From: Burkholderiales bacterium
GTDB taxonomy: Bacteria > Pseudomonadota > Gammaproteobacteria > Burkholderiales > Burkholderiaceae_C
Assembly (NCBI GenBank): GCA_016702555.1
Contig: JADJDV010000003.1
Coordinates: 310,001 to 374,000 of the forward strand
DNA length: 64,000 bases
Direction of reading: 5' to 3'
Shown: positions 8,906-19,006 of the stretch, piece by piece
Numbering within the stretch: the stretch's first letter is position 1
Layout of the letters: each line of letters opens with the position of its first letter
Made by a program: the position numbers and the translations under genes
Notes under the pieces: generated by a model
Seen by the model: only the letters and a program-made list of their open reading frames with translations
The model's database searches: none
Told to the model about the DNA's origin: nothing

Positions 8906-8921
8906 TATAACAACCGTTATA
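8906..8921 (-). promoter_or_regulatory. Inverted-repeat operator and probable -10 region of the Doc module
   Basis: TATAAC-AACC-GTTATA is a perfect 6-bp inverted repeat 27-42 nt upstream of the antitoxin start. Read leftward, the same sequence supplies a TATAAC -10-like box. Autorepression by the AbrB-type antitoxin through such a site is typical of these modules. Confidence 0.55.
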
Positions 8922-8969
8922 TTTTATCCTCGCCATGCATCCGCTGCAAGCAAATGGCCGTGGCCGCGC

Positions 8970-11030
<2,061 letters not shown>

Positions 11031-11037
11031 CATTTTC

Positions 11038-11565
11038 TCATTTATGAATTCTTACCGCCCATCCATGACCAACAAGGCCACCCCATCCCACCCATGTGCT
11101 CTTCTTTTTTTCATATGTAACGTTTATAACTGCATTCGCTCCGAGTCTCACAGCCTCATGCTGTAATTTTTCATTTATTATCTCTTCTGTAGGCTCAGGA
11201 GAGAATGGCAGCGGCTTATATGCCATAGCCGATATCTTGGCTATCTTTGAATAATTATCTGTGGAATCAGATGTGCTAACAGGAATATTTTTAGCATACA
11301 TACCCTTAACTTCTACTTCCCCGAAACCATCCTCCAGATCAAGCCAGCCTCGTTGTCGATATTCCCACTTAACTAGCGATTTCGCAAAAAAAGGATAGAT
11401 CAACCAAGATAATCCAGCAGTCATTATAGCCAGGACCAATGAAATTCCAGCATTAATCCAGATCTTTTTGTAAATAAAATAGAAAAATCCAAATAATAGA
11501 ACAATACCCCAAAATGGCTCATAAAGATCAGCCACTTCACCATTTTTTGGATTCTTAAATTGCAT
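11038..11565 (-). CDS. AT-rich membrane protein with C-terminal YbjQ-like segment, uncharacterised
   Basis: The protein is 175 aa. Base composition is clearly lower in GC than the surrounding genes. The N-terminus (KNPKNGEV) followed by two hydrophobic helices (about residues 18-32 and 38-60) resembles the small HrgC/TM2-like membrane proteins. The C-terminal part (LQHEAVRLGANAVINVTYE) recalls the YbjQ/heavy-metal-binding fold. AAAGGAGT sits just upstream of the start, and the gene begins 3 nt after its neighbour's stop. It ends 7 nt before pccA. The composition suggests horizontal acquisition into the pcc operon. The function is not known. Confidence 0.7.
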   Translation of the reverse strand: MQFKNPKNGEVADLYEPFWGIVLLFGFFYFIYKKIWINAGISLVLAIMTAGLSWLIYPFFAKSLVKWEYRQRGWLDLEDGFGEVEVKGMYAKNIPVSTSDSTDNYSKIAKISAMAYKPLPFSPEPTEEIINEKLQHEAVRLGANAVINVTYEKKKSTWVGWGGLVGHGWAVRIHK

Positions 11566-11568
11566 AAA

Positions 11569-11826
11569 TTACTCCTTTCCGCGCTCCGCAACCATATTTG
11601 ATATCATAACCATTACTCGATATGCATCATCTGTCCCTAATGGGAACGATGGCGCCCGCCGTCCGCTGACCTTACCCCCATATACCATCTGAACCTTGAT
11701 CACCCCAACCATTAAACCATCCCAATTCTCTTCGCCAATGGATAGTCTGTACTGAGTGCCTTCGGGGTGGGGCTTGCTTGCTTCAAGAAATACTGGCGTA
11801 CCACGTGGGTGAAAGATTTTTGCCAT
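11569..11826 (-). CDS. Small hypothetical protein between pccB and pccA
   Basis: The protein is 85 aa, beginning MAKIFHPRGTPVFLEA. I do not recognise the family and see no signal or membrane segment. It is rich in beta-type residues (YRLSIGEENWDGLMVGVIKV). GGAAAGGAGTA precedes the start, and the same string precedes the following AT-rich gene, so both are well translated from the pcc transcript. It lies 13 nt after pccB and 3 nt before the membrane protein, which suggests the pair was acquired as a unit. Confidence 0.6.
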   Translation of the reverse strand: MAKIFHPRGTPVFLEASKPHPEGTQYRLSIGEENWDGLMVGVIKVQMVYGGKVSGRRAPSFPLGTDDAYRVMVMISNMVAERGKE

Positions 11827-11839
11827 ATCTACTCCTTTC

Positions 11840-13372
11840 CTACAGCGGAATATTCCCGTGCTTGCGCCACGGATTGTCCAGCTTCTTGTCCTTGAGCATT
11901 GCCAGGCTGCGGCAGATGCGCTTGCGCGTTTCGTGCGGCTGGATCACGTCGTCAATGAAGCCGCGGCTGCCGGCGACAAACGGGTTGGCGAAGCGGGCCT
12001 TGTACTCGGCCTCGCGCGCCGCGAGTTTTTCGGGGTCATTCTTGTCTTCGCGAAAGATGATCTCGACCGCGCCCTTGGCGCCCATCACGGCGATCTCGGC
12101 GTTGGGCCAGGCCAGGTTGACGTCGCCGCGCAGGTGCTTGGATGACATCACGTCATAGGCGCCACCATAGGCCTTGCGCGTGATCACGGTGATCTTGGGC
12201 ACCGTGCATTCGGCGTAGGCGTAGAGCAGCTTGGCGCCATGCTTGATGATGCCGCCGTACTCCTGCGCGGTGCCGGGCATGAAGCCGGGCACGTCGACGA
12301 AGGTGACGACGGGGATGTTGAAGGCATCGCAGAAGCGCACGAAGCGCGCGCCCTTGATGCTGCTCTTGATGTCCAGGCAACCGGCCAGCACCAGCGGCTG
12401 GTTGGCGACGATGCCCACCACATGGCCGTCCATGCGGCCGAAGCCGATCACGATGTTGGCGGCGTAGTCGGGCTGCAGTTCGAAGAACTCGCCATCGTCC
12501 ACGGTCTTGACGATGGCTTCCTTGATGTCGTAGGGCTGGTTGGGGTTGTCGGGCACCAGCGTGTCCAGGCTCTTGTCGGCGCGGTCGGCCACGTCCTGCG
12601 TCGGCCGGTGCGGCGCCTTCTCGCGGTTGCTGGCGGGCACGTAGTTGAAGAAGCGCCGCAGCATCAGCAGCGCCTCGACGTCGTTCTCGAACGCCAGGTC
12701 GGCCACGCCGCTGCGCGTGGTGTGCGTCAAGGCGCCGCCCAGTTCCTCGGCCGTCACGCTCTCGTGCGTCACGGTTTTCACCACCTCGGGGCCGGTGACG
12801 AACATGTAGCTGGTGTCCTTCACCATGAAGATGAAGTCGGTCATGGCGGGCGAGTACACGGCGCCGCCCGCGCACGGGCCCATGATCATGCTGATCTGCG
12901 GAATCACGCCCGACGCCATCACGTTGCGCTGGAACACCTCGGCATAGCCGCCCAGCGAGGCCACGCCTTCCTGGATGCGTGCGCCGCCTGAGTCGTTGAG
13001 GCCGATCACCGGCGCGCCGACCTTCATGGCCTGGTCCATCAGTTTGCAGATCTTCTCGGCGTGCGCTTCGGAGAGCGCGCCGCCAAACACCGTGAAGTCC
13101 TGGCTGAACACGAACACCAGGCGGCCGTTGATGGTGCCGTAGCCAGTGACCACGCCGTCGCCCGGGATGTGGGTCTGGTCCATGCCGAAGTCGGCGCAGC
13201 GGTGCTCGACGAACATGTCCCATTCTTCGAAGCTGCCGACGTCGAGCAGCACCTCGATGCGTTCGCGCGCGGTGAGCTTGCCCTTGCCATGCTGCGCATC
13301 GATGCGCTTCTGCCCGCCGCCCAGGCGGGCGGCGGCGCGTTTTTGTTCCAGTTGTTCGAGGATGGGTTTCAT
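11840..13372 (-). CDS. pccB: Propionyl-CoA carboxylase beta (carboxyltransferase) subunit
   Basis: The protein is 510 aa. It has the acyl-CoA carboxyltransferase fold with two crotonase-like halves. Signatures include GLNDSGGARIQEG, the oxyanion-hole glycines in GPCAGGAVYSPA, and DVPGFMPGT in the C-terminal half. It transfers CO2 from biotin on PccA to propionyl-CoA in the cytoplasm. The length is normal for PccB. It lies 26 nt downstream of the kinase-like gene in the leftward operon that starts at the mutase. Confidence 0.94.
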   Translation of the reverse strand: MKPILEQLEQKRAAARLGGGQKRIDAQHGKGKLTARERIEVLLDVGSFEEWDMFVEHRCADFGMDQTHIPGDGVVTGYGTINGRLVFVFSQDFTVFGGALSEAHAEKICKLMDQAMKVGAPVIGLNDSGGARIQEGVASLGGYAEVFQRNVMASGVIPQISMIMGPCAGGAVYSPAMTDFIFMVKDTSYMFVTGPEVVKTVTHESVTAEELGGALTHTTRSGVADLAFENDVEALLMLRRFFNYVPASNREKAPHRPTQDVADRADKSLDTLVPDNPNQPYDIKEAIVKTVDDGEFFELQPDYAANIVIGFGRMDGHVVGIVANQPLVLAGCLDIKSSIKGARFVRFCDAFNIPVVTFVDVPGFMPGTAQEYGGIIKHGAKLLYAYAECTVPKITVITRKAYGGAYDVMSSKHLRGDVNLAWPNAEIAVMGAKGAVEIIFREDKNDPEKLAAREAEYKARFANPFVAGSRGFIDDVIQPHETRKRICRSLAMLKDKKLDNPWRKHGNIPL

Positions 13373-13398
13373 GGTTTGCGGGTCTCTTTCAGAGTCGA

Positions 13399-14226
13399 TC
13401 AGGAAGATGGGGACGCGGCCCGCCGCGCAGCATGGCGGCAGGCGTAGCGGTGTGCCGCCGCGGCCGCGGCCTGCAGCGCCACGGTGTCGCGGCCGAAGCG
13501 CCGCTGGCTCGGCAGCCAGCGCAGCCAGGCCAGCTTGCGGCAGGCGTGCAGAAACAAATCGCGCACGGTTTTGGATTCATCGGCCATCCAGGCGTCGAGC
13601 CGGGCATCGCTCTGCGCCTGCGGCAGCAAGGGCGCCAGCATCCACAAGGTGCTGTGCAGGTAGCTGAGCCAATCGCGCACCTGCGCTTCGGCCAGGCTCA
13701 TCACGTCAAGCGGGTCGTCCTCGAAGTCGATCATGCCGGTCAGCCGCGGCGGCTGGCTGCGTGTGTCGACGATCAGGTTGCGCGCGAAGCCCTGGCTCAG
13801 GTACTGCCCCTGAGCGTGCACGCGCTGCAGCGCATCGCCGGCCTCGCGCCACAGCACGGCAGCCTGTGGGTGGCCGGTACGCAGCAGCGTGCTGAGCTCG
13901 CCGTCGCCCAGCCACTGCATGACGAAGTGGTCCGGTGCCACGTGCAGCACGCGTGGCACACCGGCGCCGGCCTCATGCAGCGCCTGCAGGCGCGCCAGCT
14001 CGATCCGCTGCGCCTCGGCGCCACCGTGCATGGGCACCGCCTTGAGGAATGGCACGCCCACCAGGCGCGCCAGCGCGTTCAGCAGCTGGTAGCGTGCCGG
14101 ATGCCGCGCCGGCCGCTGGCCCTTGGCCAGCACCTTGCCCGCGTCGGTGTCGAACACCTCCACACGGCGCGCGCGCCAGCCAGGCGAACGCATGATGCGC
14201 TCCTGGTCGTGGCGGGACAGGCTCAT
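13399..14226 (-). CDS. Protein kinase-like/phosphotransferase-fold protein
   Basis: The protein is about 275 aa from ATG 14226, which lies 5 nt after the meaB stop. It looks like a small kinase-fold protein of the LPS-kinase/aminoglycoside phosphotransferase type. ALQRVHAQGQ and SQGFARNLIVD occupy the catalytic-loop position, and MIDFEDDP takes the place of DFG. The canonical HxD of the catalytic loop is not evident. FLKAVPMHGG may hold the ATP-binding lysine. The substrate is unknown. Its place between meaB and pccB is unusual for this pathway, although the spacing indicates cotranscription. Confidence 0.65.
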   Translation of the reverse strand: MSLSRHDQERIMRSPGWRARRVEVFDTDAGKVLAKGQRPARHPARYQLLNALARLVGVPFLKAVPMHGGAEAQRIELARLQALHEAGAGVPRVLHVAPDHFVMQWLGDGELSTLLRTGHPQAAVLWREAGDALQRVHAQGQYLSQGFARNLIVDTRSQPPRLTGMIDFEDDPLDVMSLAEAQVRDWLSYLHSTLWMLAPLLPQAQSDARLDAWMADESKTVRDLFLHACRKLAWLRWLPSQRRFGRDTVALQAAAAAAHRYACRHAARRAASPSS

Positions 14227-14231
14227 GACGC

Positions 14232-15692
14232 TCACGCCGCCAGACCCATGCCGGCCAACGCCAGCAGACGCCGCGCGGCGGTCGAGGCCGGCAACTGGCC
14301 TTGCGCCACCGCCGCCGTCACCTCGGGCAAGGCCTGGCGCACGTCGGCGTGCGCGCGGAAGGCGGTCTTCAGCCCAGCGTCGATGCGCTCCCACATCCAC
14401 GCCAGCGACTGCTGCTGGCGTCGCGCCGCCAGACGACCGTTGGCGGTCTGCAATGCATGGAAACGCGTCACGGCGGACCAGAAGTCATCCAGTCCCTCGC
14501 CTTTCAGCCCGCTGATCTGGATCACCTGCGGTTGCCAGCGCGTGGCCGCGCCACCGTGCGCATCGCCCAAGTCGTGCGCGGCGCGATCGGGATTGCCATG
14601 AAAACCGAGCAGGCGCAGCGCCGACTGGATTTGCGCCCGCGCGCGCGTGGCCGCCGCCGGGTCGATGTCGGCCTTGTTGACGACCACCAGGTCGGCCAGT
14701 TCCATCACGCCTTTCTTGATGGCCTGCAGGTCGTCGCCGGCGTTGGGCAATTGCAGCAGCACGAACATGTCGCTCATGCCGCTGACGGCGGTTTCGGACT
14801 GGCCGACGCCCACGGTCTCGATTAGCACCATGTCGTAACCGGCGGCCTCGCACACCAGCAGGCTTTCGCGCGTCTTCTCGGCCACGCCGCCCAGCGTGCC
14901 GCTGCTGGGGCTGGGGCGGATGTAGGCGTTTTCCAGCGTCGACAGGCGCTCCATGCGCGTCTTGTCGCCCAGGATGGAGCCACCCGACACGGTGGACGAA
15001 GGATCGATGGCCAGCACCGCCACGCGGTGGCCGCGCTCGATCAGGTACACGCCCAGCGATTCGATGAAAGTGCTTTTGCCCACGCCGGGCACGCCGCTGA
15101 TCCCTAAGCGCAGCGACCTGCCCGTGTGCGGCAGCAACGCGGTCAGCAACTGATCGCCCTGCGCACGATGATCGGCGCGGGTCGATTCGAGCAGCGTGAT
15201 GGCCTTGGCGATGGCGCGGCGCTGGGCCGGGCCGTGGTCGCCCGTAATCCCGGAAATCAGCTTGTCGAGGGTCGCGGAAGTCGATCCAGCCGGGATGGAC
15301 TTTGAGCCATGTGGCACCGACGCGCCGGCCGTCTGCCCACTGCTCGCGCCACCCACCCGTTCGGGCTGAGCTTGTCGAAGCCCAGGCTCCGTCGCCAACG
15401 CATTCGCCGGCGTGCCCCTGGGCTTGGCCAATTCACTGATCCGAGCCCAATCTCCAACCATCAATGCCTCCTTCTTGGCACGCGACCAGCCTTTCACCTG
15501 TTGCTCAAACGCAATGGCTTGCGCGCGGGTCTCGAATTCACCGTGCCAGACCATTTCCAGCGGGCGGCGTGTCGCGGTGTAGCCCTCGGCCCCGCTGTGG
15601 TGCTGCGCCAAACGCTCCGTCAAGTCATCGGTGTGCCCGCAGTAGTACGAAGCATCGGCGCAGCGCAGCAAATAGACGTGAAACGGCTTCAT
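14232..15692 (-). CDS. meaB: GIY-YIG nuclease domain fused to MeaB-type GTPase chaperone of methylmalonyl-CoA mutase
   Basis: The frame encodes 486 aa. Residues 1-88 form a GIY-YIG domain of the UPF0213 type (VYLLRCADASYYCGHT, later KGWSRAKKEAL). Residues 89-140 are a low-complexity linker holding an interspersed repeat (LRQAQPERV). Residues 141-486 form MeaB/ArgK: TLDKLISGITGDHGPAQRR, Walker A GISGVPGVGKST and the guanine motif NKAD. MeaB loads and protects B12 in methylmalonyl-CoA mutase, encoded just upstream. There is no stop or ATG in the linker. A GTG at 15317 (residue 126) could start a separate MeaB, but no good ribosome site precedes it. Either this is a true fusion or the start is cryptic. 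Confidence 0.85.
   Translation of the reverse strand: MKPFHVYLLRCADASYYCGHTDDLTERLAQHHSGAEGYTATRRPLEMVWHGEFETRAQAIAFEQQVKGWSRAKKEALMVGDWARISELAKPRGTPANALATEPGLRQAQPERVGGASSGQTAGASVPHGSKSIPAGSTSATLDKLISGITGDHGPAQRRAIAKAITLLESTRADHRAQGDQLLTALLPHTGRSLRLGISGVPGVGKSTFIESLGVYLIERGHRVAVLAIDPSSTVSGGSILGDKTRMERLSTLENAYIRPSPSSGTLGGVAEKTRESLLVCEAAGYDMVLIETVGVGQSETAVSGMSDMFVLLQLPNAGDDLQAIKKGVMELADLVVVNKADIDPAAATRARAQIQSALRLLGFHGNPDRAAHDLGDAHGGAATRWQPQVIQISGLKGEGLDDFWSAVTRFHALQTANGRLAARRQQQSLAWMWERIDAGLKTAFRAHADVRQALPEVTAAVAQGQLPASTAARRLLALAGMGLAA
15357..15380 (-). repeat. 24-bp interspersed repeat inside the meaB fusion frame
   Basis: Read on the minus strand, it consists of CTTCGACAAGCTCAG followed by CCCGAACGG. 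It encodes LRQAQPER in the linker between the GIY-YIG and MeaB domains. It matches the copy at 15715-15738 at 22 of 24 positions. Confidence 0.75.
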
Positions 15693-15714
15693 GCGGTCAG
15701 TGCGGCGGCCAGCC

Positions 15715-15738
15715 CTTCGACAAGCTCAGGGCGAACGG
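15715..15738 (+). repeat. 24-bp interspersed repeat, intergenic copy upstream of meaB
   Basis: The copy consists of CTTCGACAAGCTCAG followed by GGCGAACGG. It lies between the mutase stop and the start of the GIY-YIG/MeaB gene, about 340 bp from the copy inside that gene and in opposite orientation. Confidence 0.75.
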
Positions 15739-15801
15739 GGTGAAAAGACAAGTACGGCATGAAACGGTGGCGAAGGGCTATCAAAGGCCTGTCATGAGTT
15801 T

Positions 15802-15825
15802 GTCGACTGGCTCAGACCCGAACGG
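15802..15825 (+). repeat. 24-bp interspersed repeat, degenerate copy
   Basis: TGTCGACTGGCTCAG is followed by ACCCGAACGG. It is a diverged version of the same element, 87 bp from the previous copy and in the same orientation. The 15693-15893 gap holds these two copies and nothing else that I recognise. Confidence 0.5.
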
Positions 15826-15893
15826 CAGATAGGCGCAGGGGCAAGCGGACACAGGCGCGATGGATAGCGTGGCGAAGGGTGACGGTGCAACGA

Positions 15894-18050
15894 TCAAACC
15901 CGCGCCTTCTTGATCTGCTCCAGCACGTCCTTGGCACTGGCGGGAATCGGCGTGCCGGGCCCGTAGATGCCCTTGACACCGGCCTCGTACAAAAAGTCAT
16001 AGTCCTGACGCGGAATCACGCCACCGACGAAAACGATGATGTCGTCGGCGCCCTGCTTTTTCAGTTCAGCCAGGATGGCCGGCACCAGTGTCTTGTGGCC
16101 GGCGGCGAGCGTTGACACGCCCACGGCGTGCACGTCGTTTTCCACGGCCTGGCGAGCGCACTCCTCGGGCGTCTGGAACAGGCTGCCGATGTCCACGTCG
16201 AAGCCCAGGTCGGCGAACGCCGTGGCCACCACCTTGGCGCCGCGGTCGTGGCCGTCCTGGCCCAGCTTGGCGATCATGACGCGCGGCCGGCGGCCTTCGG
16301 CTGTGGCAAATTCGTCGATCTCGGCCTTGAGCTTGTCCCAGCCTTCGGCGCTGTCGTAAGCGGCTGCGTACACCCCGGTCACCTTTTGCGTGTCGGCGCG
16401 GTGGCGCCCAAAGATCTTCTCCATCGCATCGCTCACCTCGCCGACAGTGGCGCGGGCGCGGATGGCATCGACGGCAGCGGACAGCAGGTTGCCCTGCCCT
16501 GTTTCCGCTATTTTTGTAATAGCTGCCAGCGCTTGGCTGGTCCGGGCAGGATCGCGTTTTTGCTTGATATCGTTCAGGCGTGCGATTTGCGATTCGCGCA
16601 CCTTGACGTTGTCCACCTCCAGGATGTCGACCGGGTCTTCCTTGGCCAGCTTGTATTTGTTGACGCCGACGATCACGTCGCGCCCCGAGTCGATGCGGGC
16701 CTGCTTCTCGGCGGCGGCGGCTTCGATCTTGAGCTTGGCCCAGCCTGAATCCACCGCCTTGGTCATGCCGCCCATGGCGTCGACCTCTTCGATGATGGCC
16801 CACGCGGCATCGGCCATGTCCTGCGTCAGCTTTTCCATCATGTAGCTGCCGGCCCAGGGGTCGACCACGCTGGTGATGTGCGTTTCCTCCTGAATGATGA
16901 GCTGCGTGTTGCGCGCGATGCGGGCTGAGAACTCGGTCGGCAGCGCAATCGCCTCGTCCAGCGCGTTGGTGTGCAGGCTTTGCGTGCCGCCGAACACCGC
17001 TGCCATCGCCTCGATGGTGGTGCGCACCACGTTGTTGTAGGGGTCTTGCTCGGTCAGCGACCAGCCGGAGGTTTGCGAGTGCGTGCGCAGCATCAAGCTC
17101 TTGGGGTTCTTGGGGTTGAACTCCTTCATGATCCGGCACCACAGCAAGCGCGCGGCGCGCATCTTGGCGATCTCCAGATAGAAGTTCATGCCCACGGCCC
17201 AGAAGAAGGACAGGCGGCCGGCAAACGCGTCCACGTCCATGCCCTTGGCCAGCGCCGTCTTCACGTACTCCTTGCCGTCGGCCAGGGTGAAGGCCATCTC
17301 CAGCGCCTGGTTGGCGCCGGCTTCCTGCATGTGGTAGCCGCTGATCGAGATCGAGTTGAACTTCGGCATGTGCTCGGCCGTGTACTCGATGATGTCGCCG
17401 ATGATGCGCATGCTCGGCTCGGGCGGGTAGATGTAGGTGTTGCGAACCATGAACTCCTTGAGGATGTCGTTCTGGATCGTGCCCGCCAGCTGGTCCTGGC
17501 TCACGCCCTGCTCCTCGGCCGCCACGATGTAGCCGGCCAGGATCGGCAGCACGGCGCCGTTCATGGTCATCGACACGCTCACCTTGTCGAGCGGAATGCC
17601 GTCGAACAGGATCTTCATGTCCTCCACGCTGTCGATTGCCACGCCGGCCTTGCCGACGTCGCCCGTCACGCGCGGGTGATCGCTGTCGTAGCCGCGGTGC
17701 GTCGCCAGATCGAACGCCACCGACACGCCCTGCCCGCCCGCCGCCAGCGCCTTGCGGTAGAAGGCGTTGGATTCCTCGGCGGTCGAGAAACCCGCGTATT
17801 GACGGATCGTCCAAGGACGCACCGCGTACATCGTCGCCTGCGGGCCACGCAGGAACGGCTCGAAACCCGGCAGCGTATTGGCATAAGGCAAGTCTTTCGT
17901 GTCTTCTGCCGTGTACAGCGGCTTGACGGTAATGCCGTCGGGCGTGAGCCAGTTCAGCCCCGCCACGTCGCCGCCCGGGGCCGACTTGATGGCGGCCTTT
18001 TCCCAATCGGTCAGCGAGGCGGGTTTGAATAAAGGATACGAACGGCTCAT
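15894..18050 (-). CDS. scpA: Methylmalonyl-CoA mutase, large single-chain type
   Basis: The protein is 718 aa, starting MSRSYPLFKP. The N-terminal TIM barrel carries the substrate-binding segment TMYAVRPWTIRQYAGFS. The C-terminal cobalamin domain has the DGHDRG motif (His ligand to cobalt) about 120 residues from the end. It converts (R)-methylmalonyl-CoA to succinyl-CoA using adenosylcobalamin. It heads the leftward operon leading to meaB, pccB and pccA, so propionyl-CoA enters the TCA cycle here. It is divergent from a GntR/FCD regulator. The start is set by the conserved N-terminus; a longer upstream extension is not family-like. Confidence 0.94.
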   Translation of the reverse strand: MSRSYPLFKPASLTDWEKAAIKSAPGGDVAGLNWLTPDGITVKPLYTAEDTKDLPYANTLPGFEPFLRGPQATMYAVRPWTIRQYAGFSTAEESNAFYRKALAAGGQGVSVAFDLATHRGYDSDHPRVTGDVGKAGVAIDSVEDMKILFDGIPLDKVSVSMTMNGAVLPILAGYIVAAEEQGVSQDQLAGTIQNDILKEFMVRNTYIYPPEPSMRIIGDIIEYTAEHMPKFNSISISGYHMQEAGANQALEMAFTLADGKEYVKTALAKGMDVDAFAGRLSFFWAVGMNFYLEIAKMRAARLLWCRIMKEFNPKNPKSLMLRTHSQTSGWSLTEQDPYNNVVRTTIEAMAAVFGGTQSLHTNALDEAIALPTEFSARIARNTQLIIQEETHITSVVDPWAGSYMMEKLTQDMADAAWAIIEEVDAMGGMTKAVDSGWAKLKIEAAAAEKQARIDSGRDVIVGVNKYKLAKEDPVDILEVDNVKVRESQIARLNDIKQKRDPARTSQALAAITKIAETGQGNLLSAAVDAIRARATVGEVSDAMEKIFGRHRADTQKVTGVYAAAYDSAEGWDKLKAEIDEFATAEGRRPRVMIAKLGQDGHDRGAKVVATAFADLGFDVDIGSLFQTPEECARQAVENDVHAVGVSTLAAGHKTLVPAILAELKKQGADDIIVFVGGVIPRQDYDFLYEAGVKGIYGPGTPIPASAKDVLEQIKKARV

Positions 18051-18227
18051 GGCAAGAGTCTCTTTGGGCAATGGGATCGGCTGCAAAAACTTATCGCAAG
18101 GTGGGCACACAAGCCTGCTTGGGCATTGGCGCGCGGCGTGGCCGTCGTTCTCCGGATCGGCTCACGGGGTCGCGCGCAAGCGCGCATGCGTCGCGCCACT
18201 GGCCACTGTACTCCACCTCGTTACCTG

Positions 18228-18240
18228 TAATTATTAATTA
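18228..18240. promoter_or_regulatory. AT-rich palindrome in the mutase/gntR divergent region
   Basis: TAATTA-T-TAATTA is a perfect dyad in an AT-rich stretch within an otherwise GC-rich gap of 233 bp between two divergent starts. A TAGAAT -10-like box at 18258-18263 could serve the regulator gene. The dyad is a candidate operator for the adjacent GntR/FCD protein; it is not a known consensus. Confidence 0.35.
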
Positions 18241-18283
18241 AATTTCAATCATTCGCTTAGAATGGGTCTGGTATTTTTTTAAG

Positions 18284-18925
18284 ATGACCGCTGCTGCCTC
18301 CCGCCTCGCCCCTCGCGCCCTCTACGAGGAAGTTGCGGAGCGCCTGCGCCAGCGCATCTACAGCCGCGAGCTGAGTCCTGGCAGTTGGATCGACGAGCTG
18401 AAGATCGCCGACGAGCTTGGCATCAGCCGCACGCCGCTGCGCGAGGCGCTCAAGGTGCTCGCCGCCGAAGGCCTGGTCACGATGAAGGTGCGCCGCGGCG
18501 CCTACGTGACCGAATCCTCGGCCAAGGATTTGGCCGACGTGTACCACCTGCTGGCGCTGCTGGAGACCGACGCTGCGGAACGCGTCGCGCGCCACGCCAC
18601 CGACGCCCAGATGACCGAACTGGCGGCACTGCATGCCGAGCTGGAGCAGGCGGTGGGCGACGCGGCGCGCTTTTTCGCGCTCAATGAGGCCTTTCACCTG
18701 CGCCTGCTGGAGCTGGCTGACAACAAGTGGCGGCTGCAGATGGTGCAGGATTTGCGCAAGGTGATGAAACTGCACCGCCAGCACTCGCTGCTGAAGGCCG
18801 GCCGGCTGCAGGAGTCGCTGGTCGAACACCGCACCCTGATGGCCGCCCTGACGGCGCGCGATGGCCCGCGCACGGCCCAATGCATGCAGGCACATTTTCG
18901 CGGCGGCCTGGAAGCGGCCGCCTGA
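18284..18925 (+). CDS. GntR-family (FCD subfamily) transcriptional regulator
   Basis: The protein is 213 aa. The N-terminal winged helix has LSPGSWIDELKIADELGISRTPLREALKVL in pieces typical of GntR (SRTPLREAL recognition helix). The C-terminal FCD domain is all-helical, with metal-ligand positions such as NEAFHLRL and EHRTLMAAL. FCD regulators bind small carboxylates. It is divergent from the methylmalonyl operon and is the natural candidate for its regulator, probably sensing a propionate-derived metabolite. That assignment is by position only. Confidence 0.88.
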   Translation: MTAAASRLAPRALYEEVAERLRQRIYSRELSPGSWIDELKIADELGISRTPLREALKVLAAEGLVTMKVRRGAYVTESSAKDLADVYHLLALLETDAAERVARHATDAQMTELAALHAELEQAVGDAARFFALNEAFHLRLLELADNKWRLQMVQDLRKVMKLHRQHSLLKAGRLQESLVEHRTLMAALTARDGPRTAQCMQAHFRGGLEAAA

Positions 18926-19006
18926 ATCCGGAATCAGGGTACGGTACAAGCGCCGAAGTGCTATGCTATTGCTAGCTTAAACCTCGCACCACGATGGTCC
19001 AAATCG

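Noticed and set aside
15357..15825. Repeat cluster near meaB as a CRISPR array
   Set aside because: Only three copies here, in mixed orientation, with unequal spacing (334 and 63 bp) and inside a gene in one case; no cas genes nearby.
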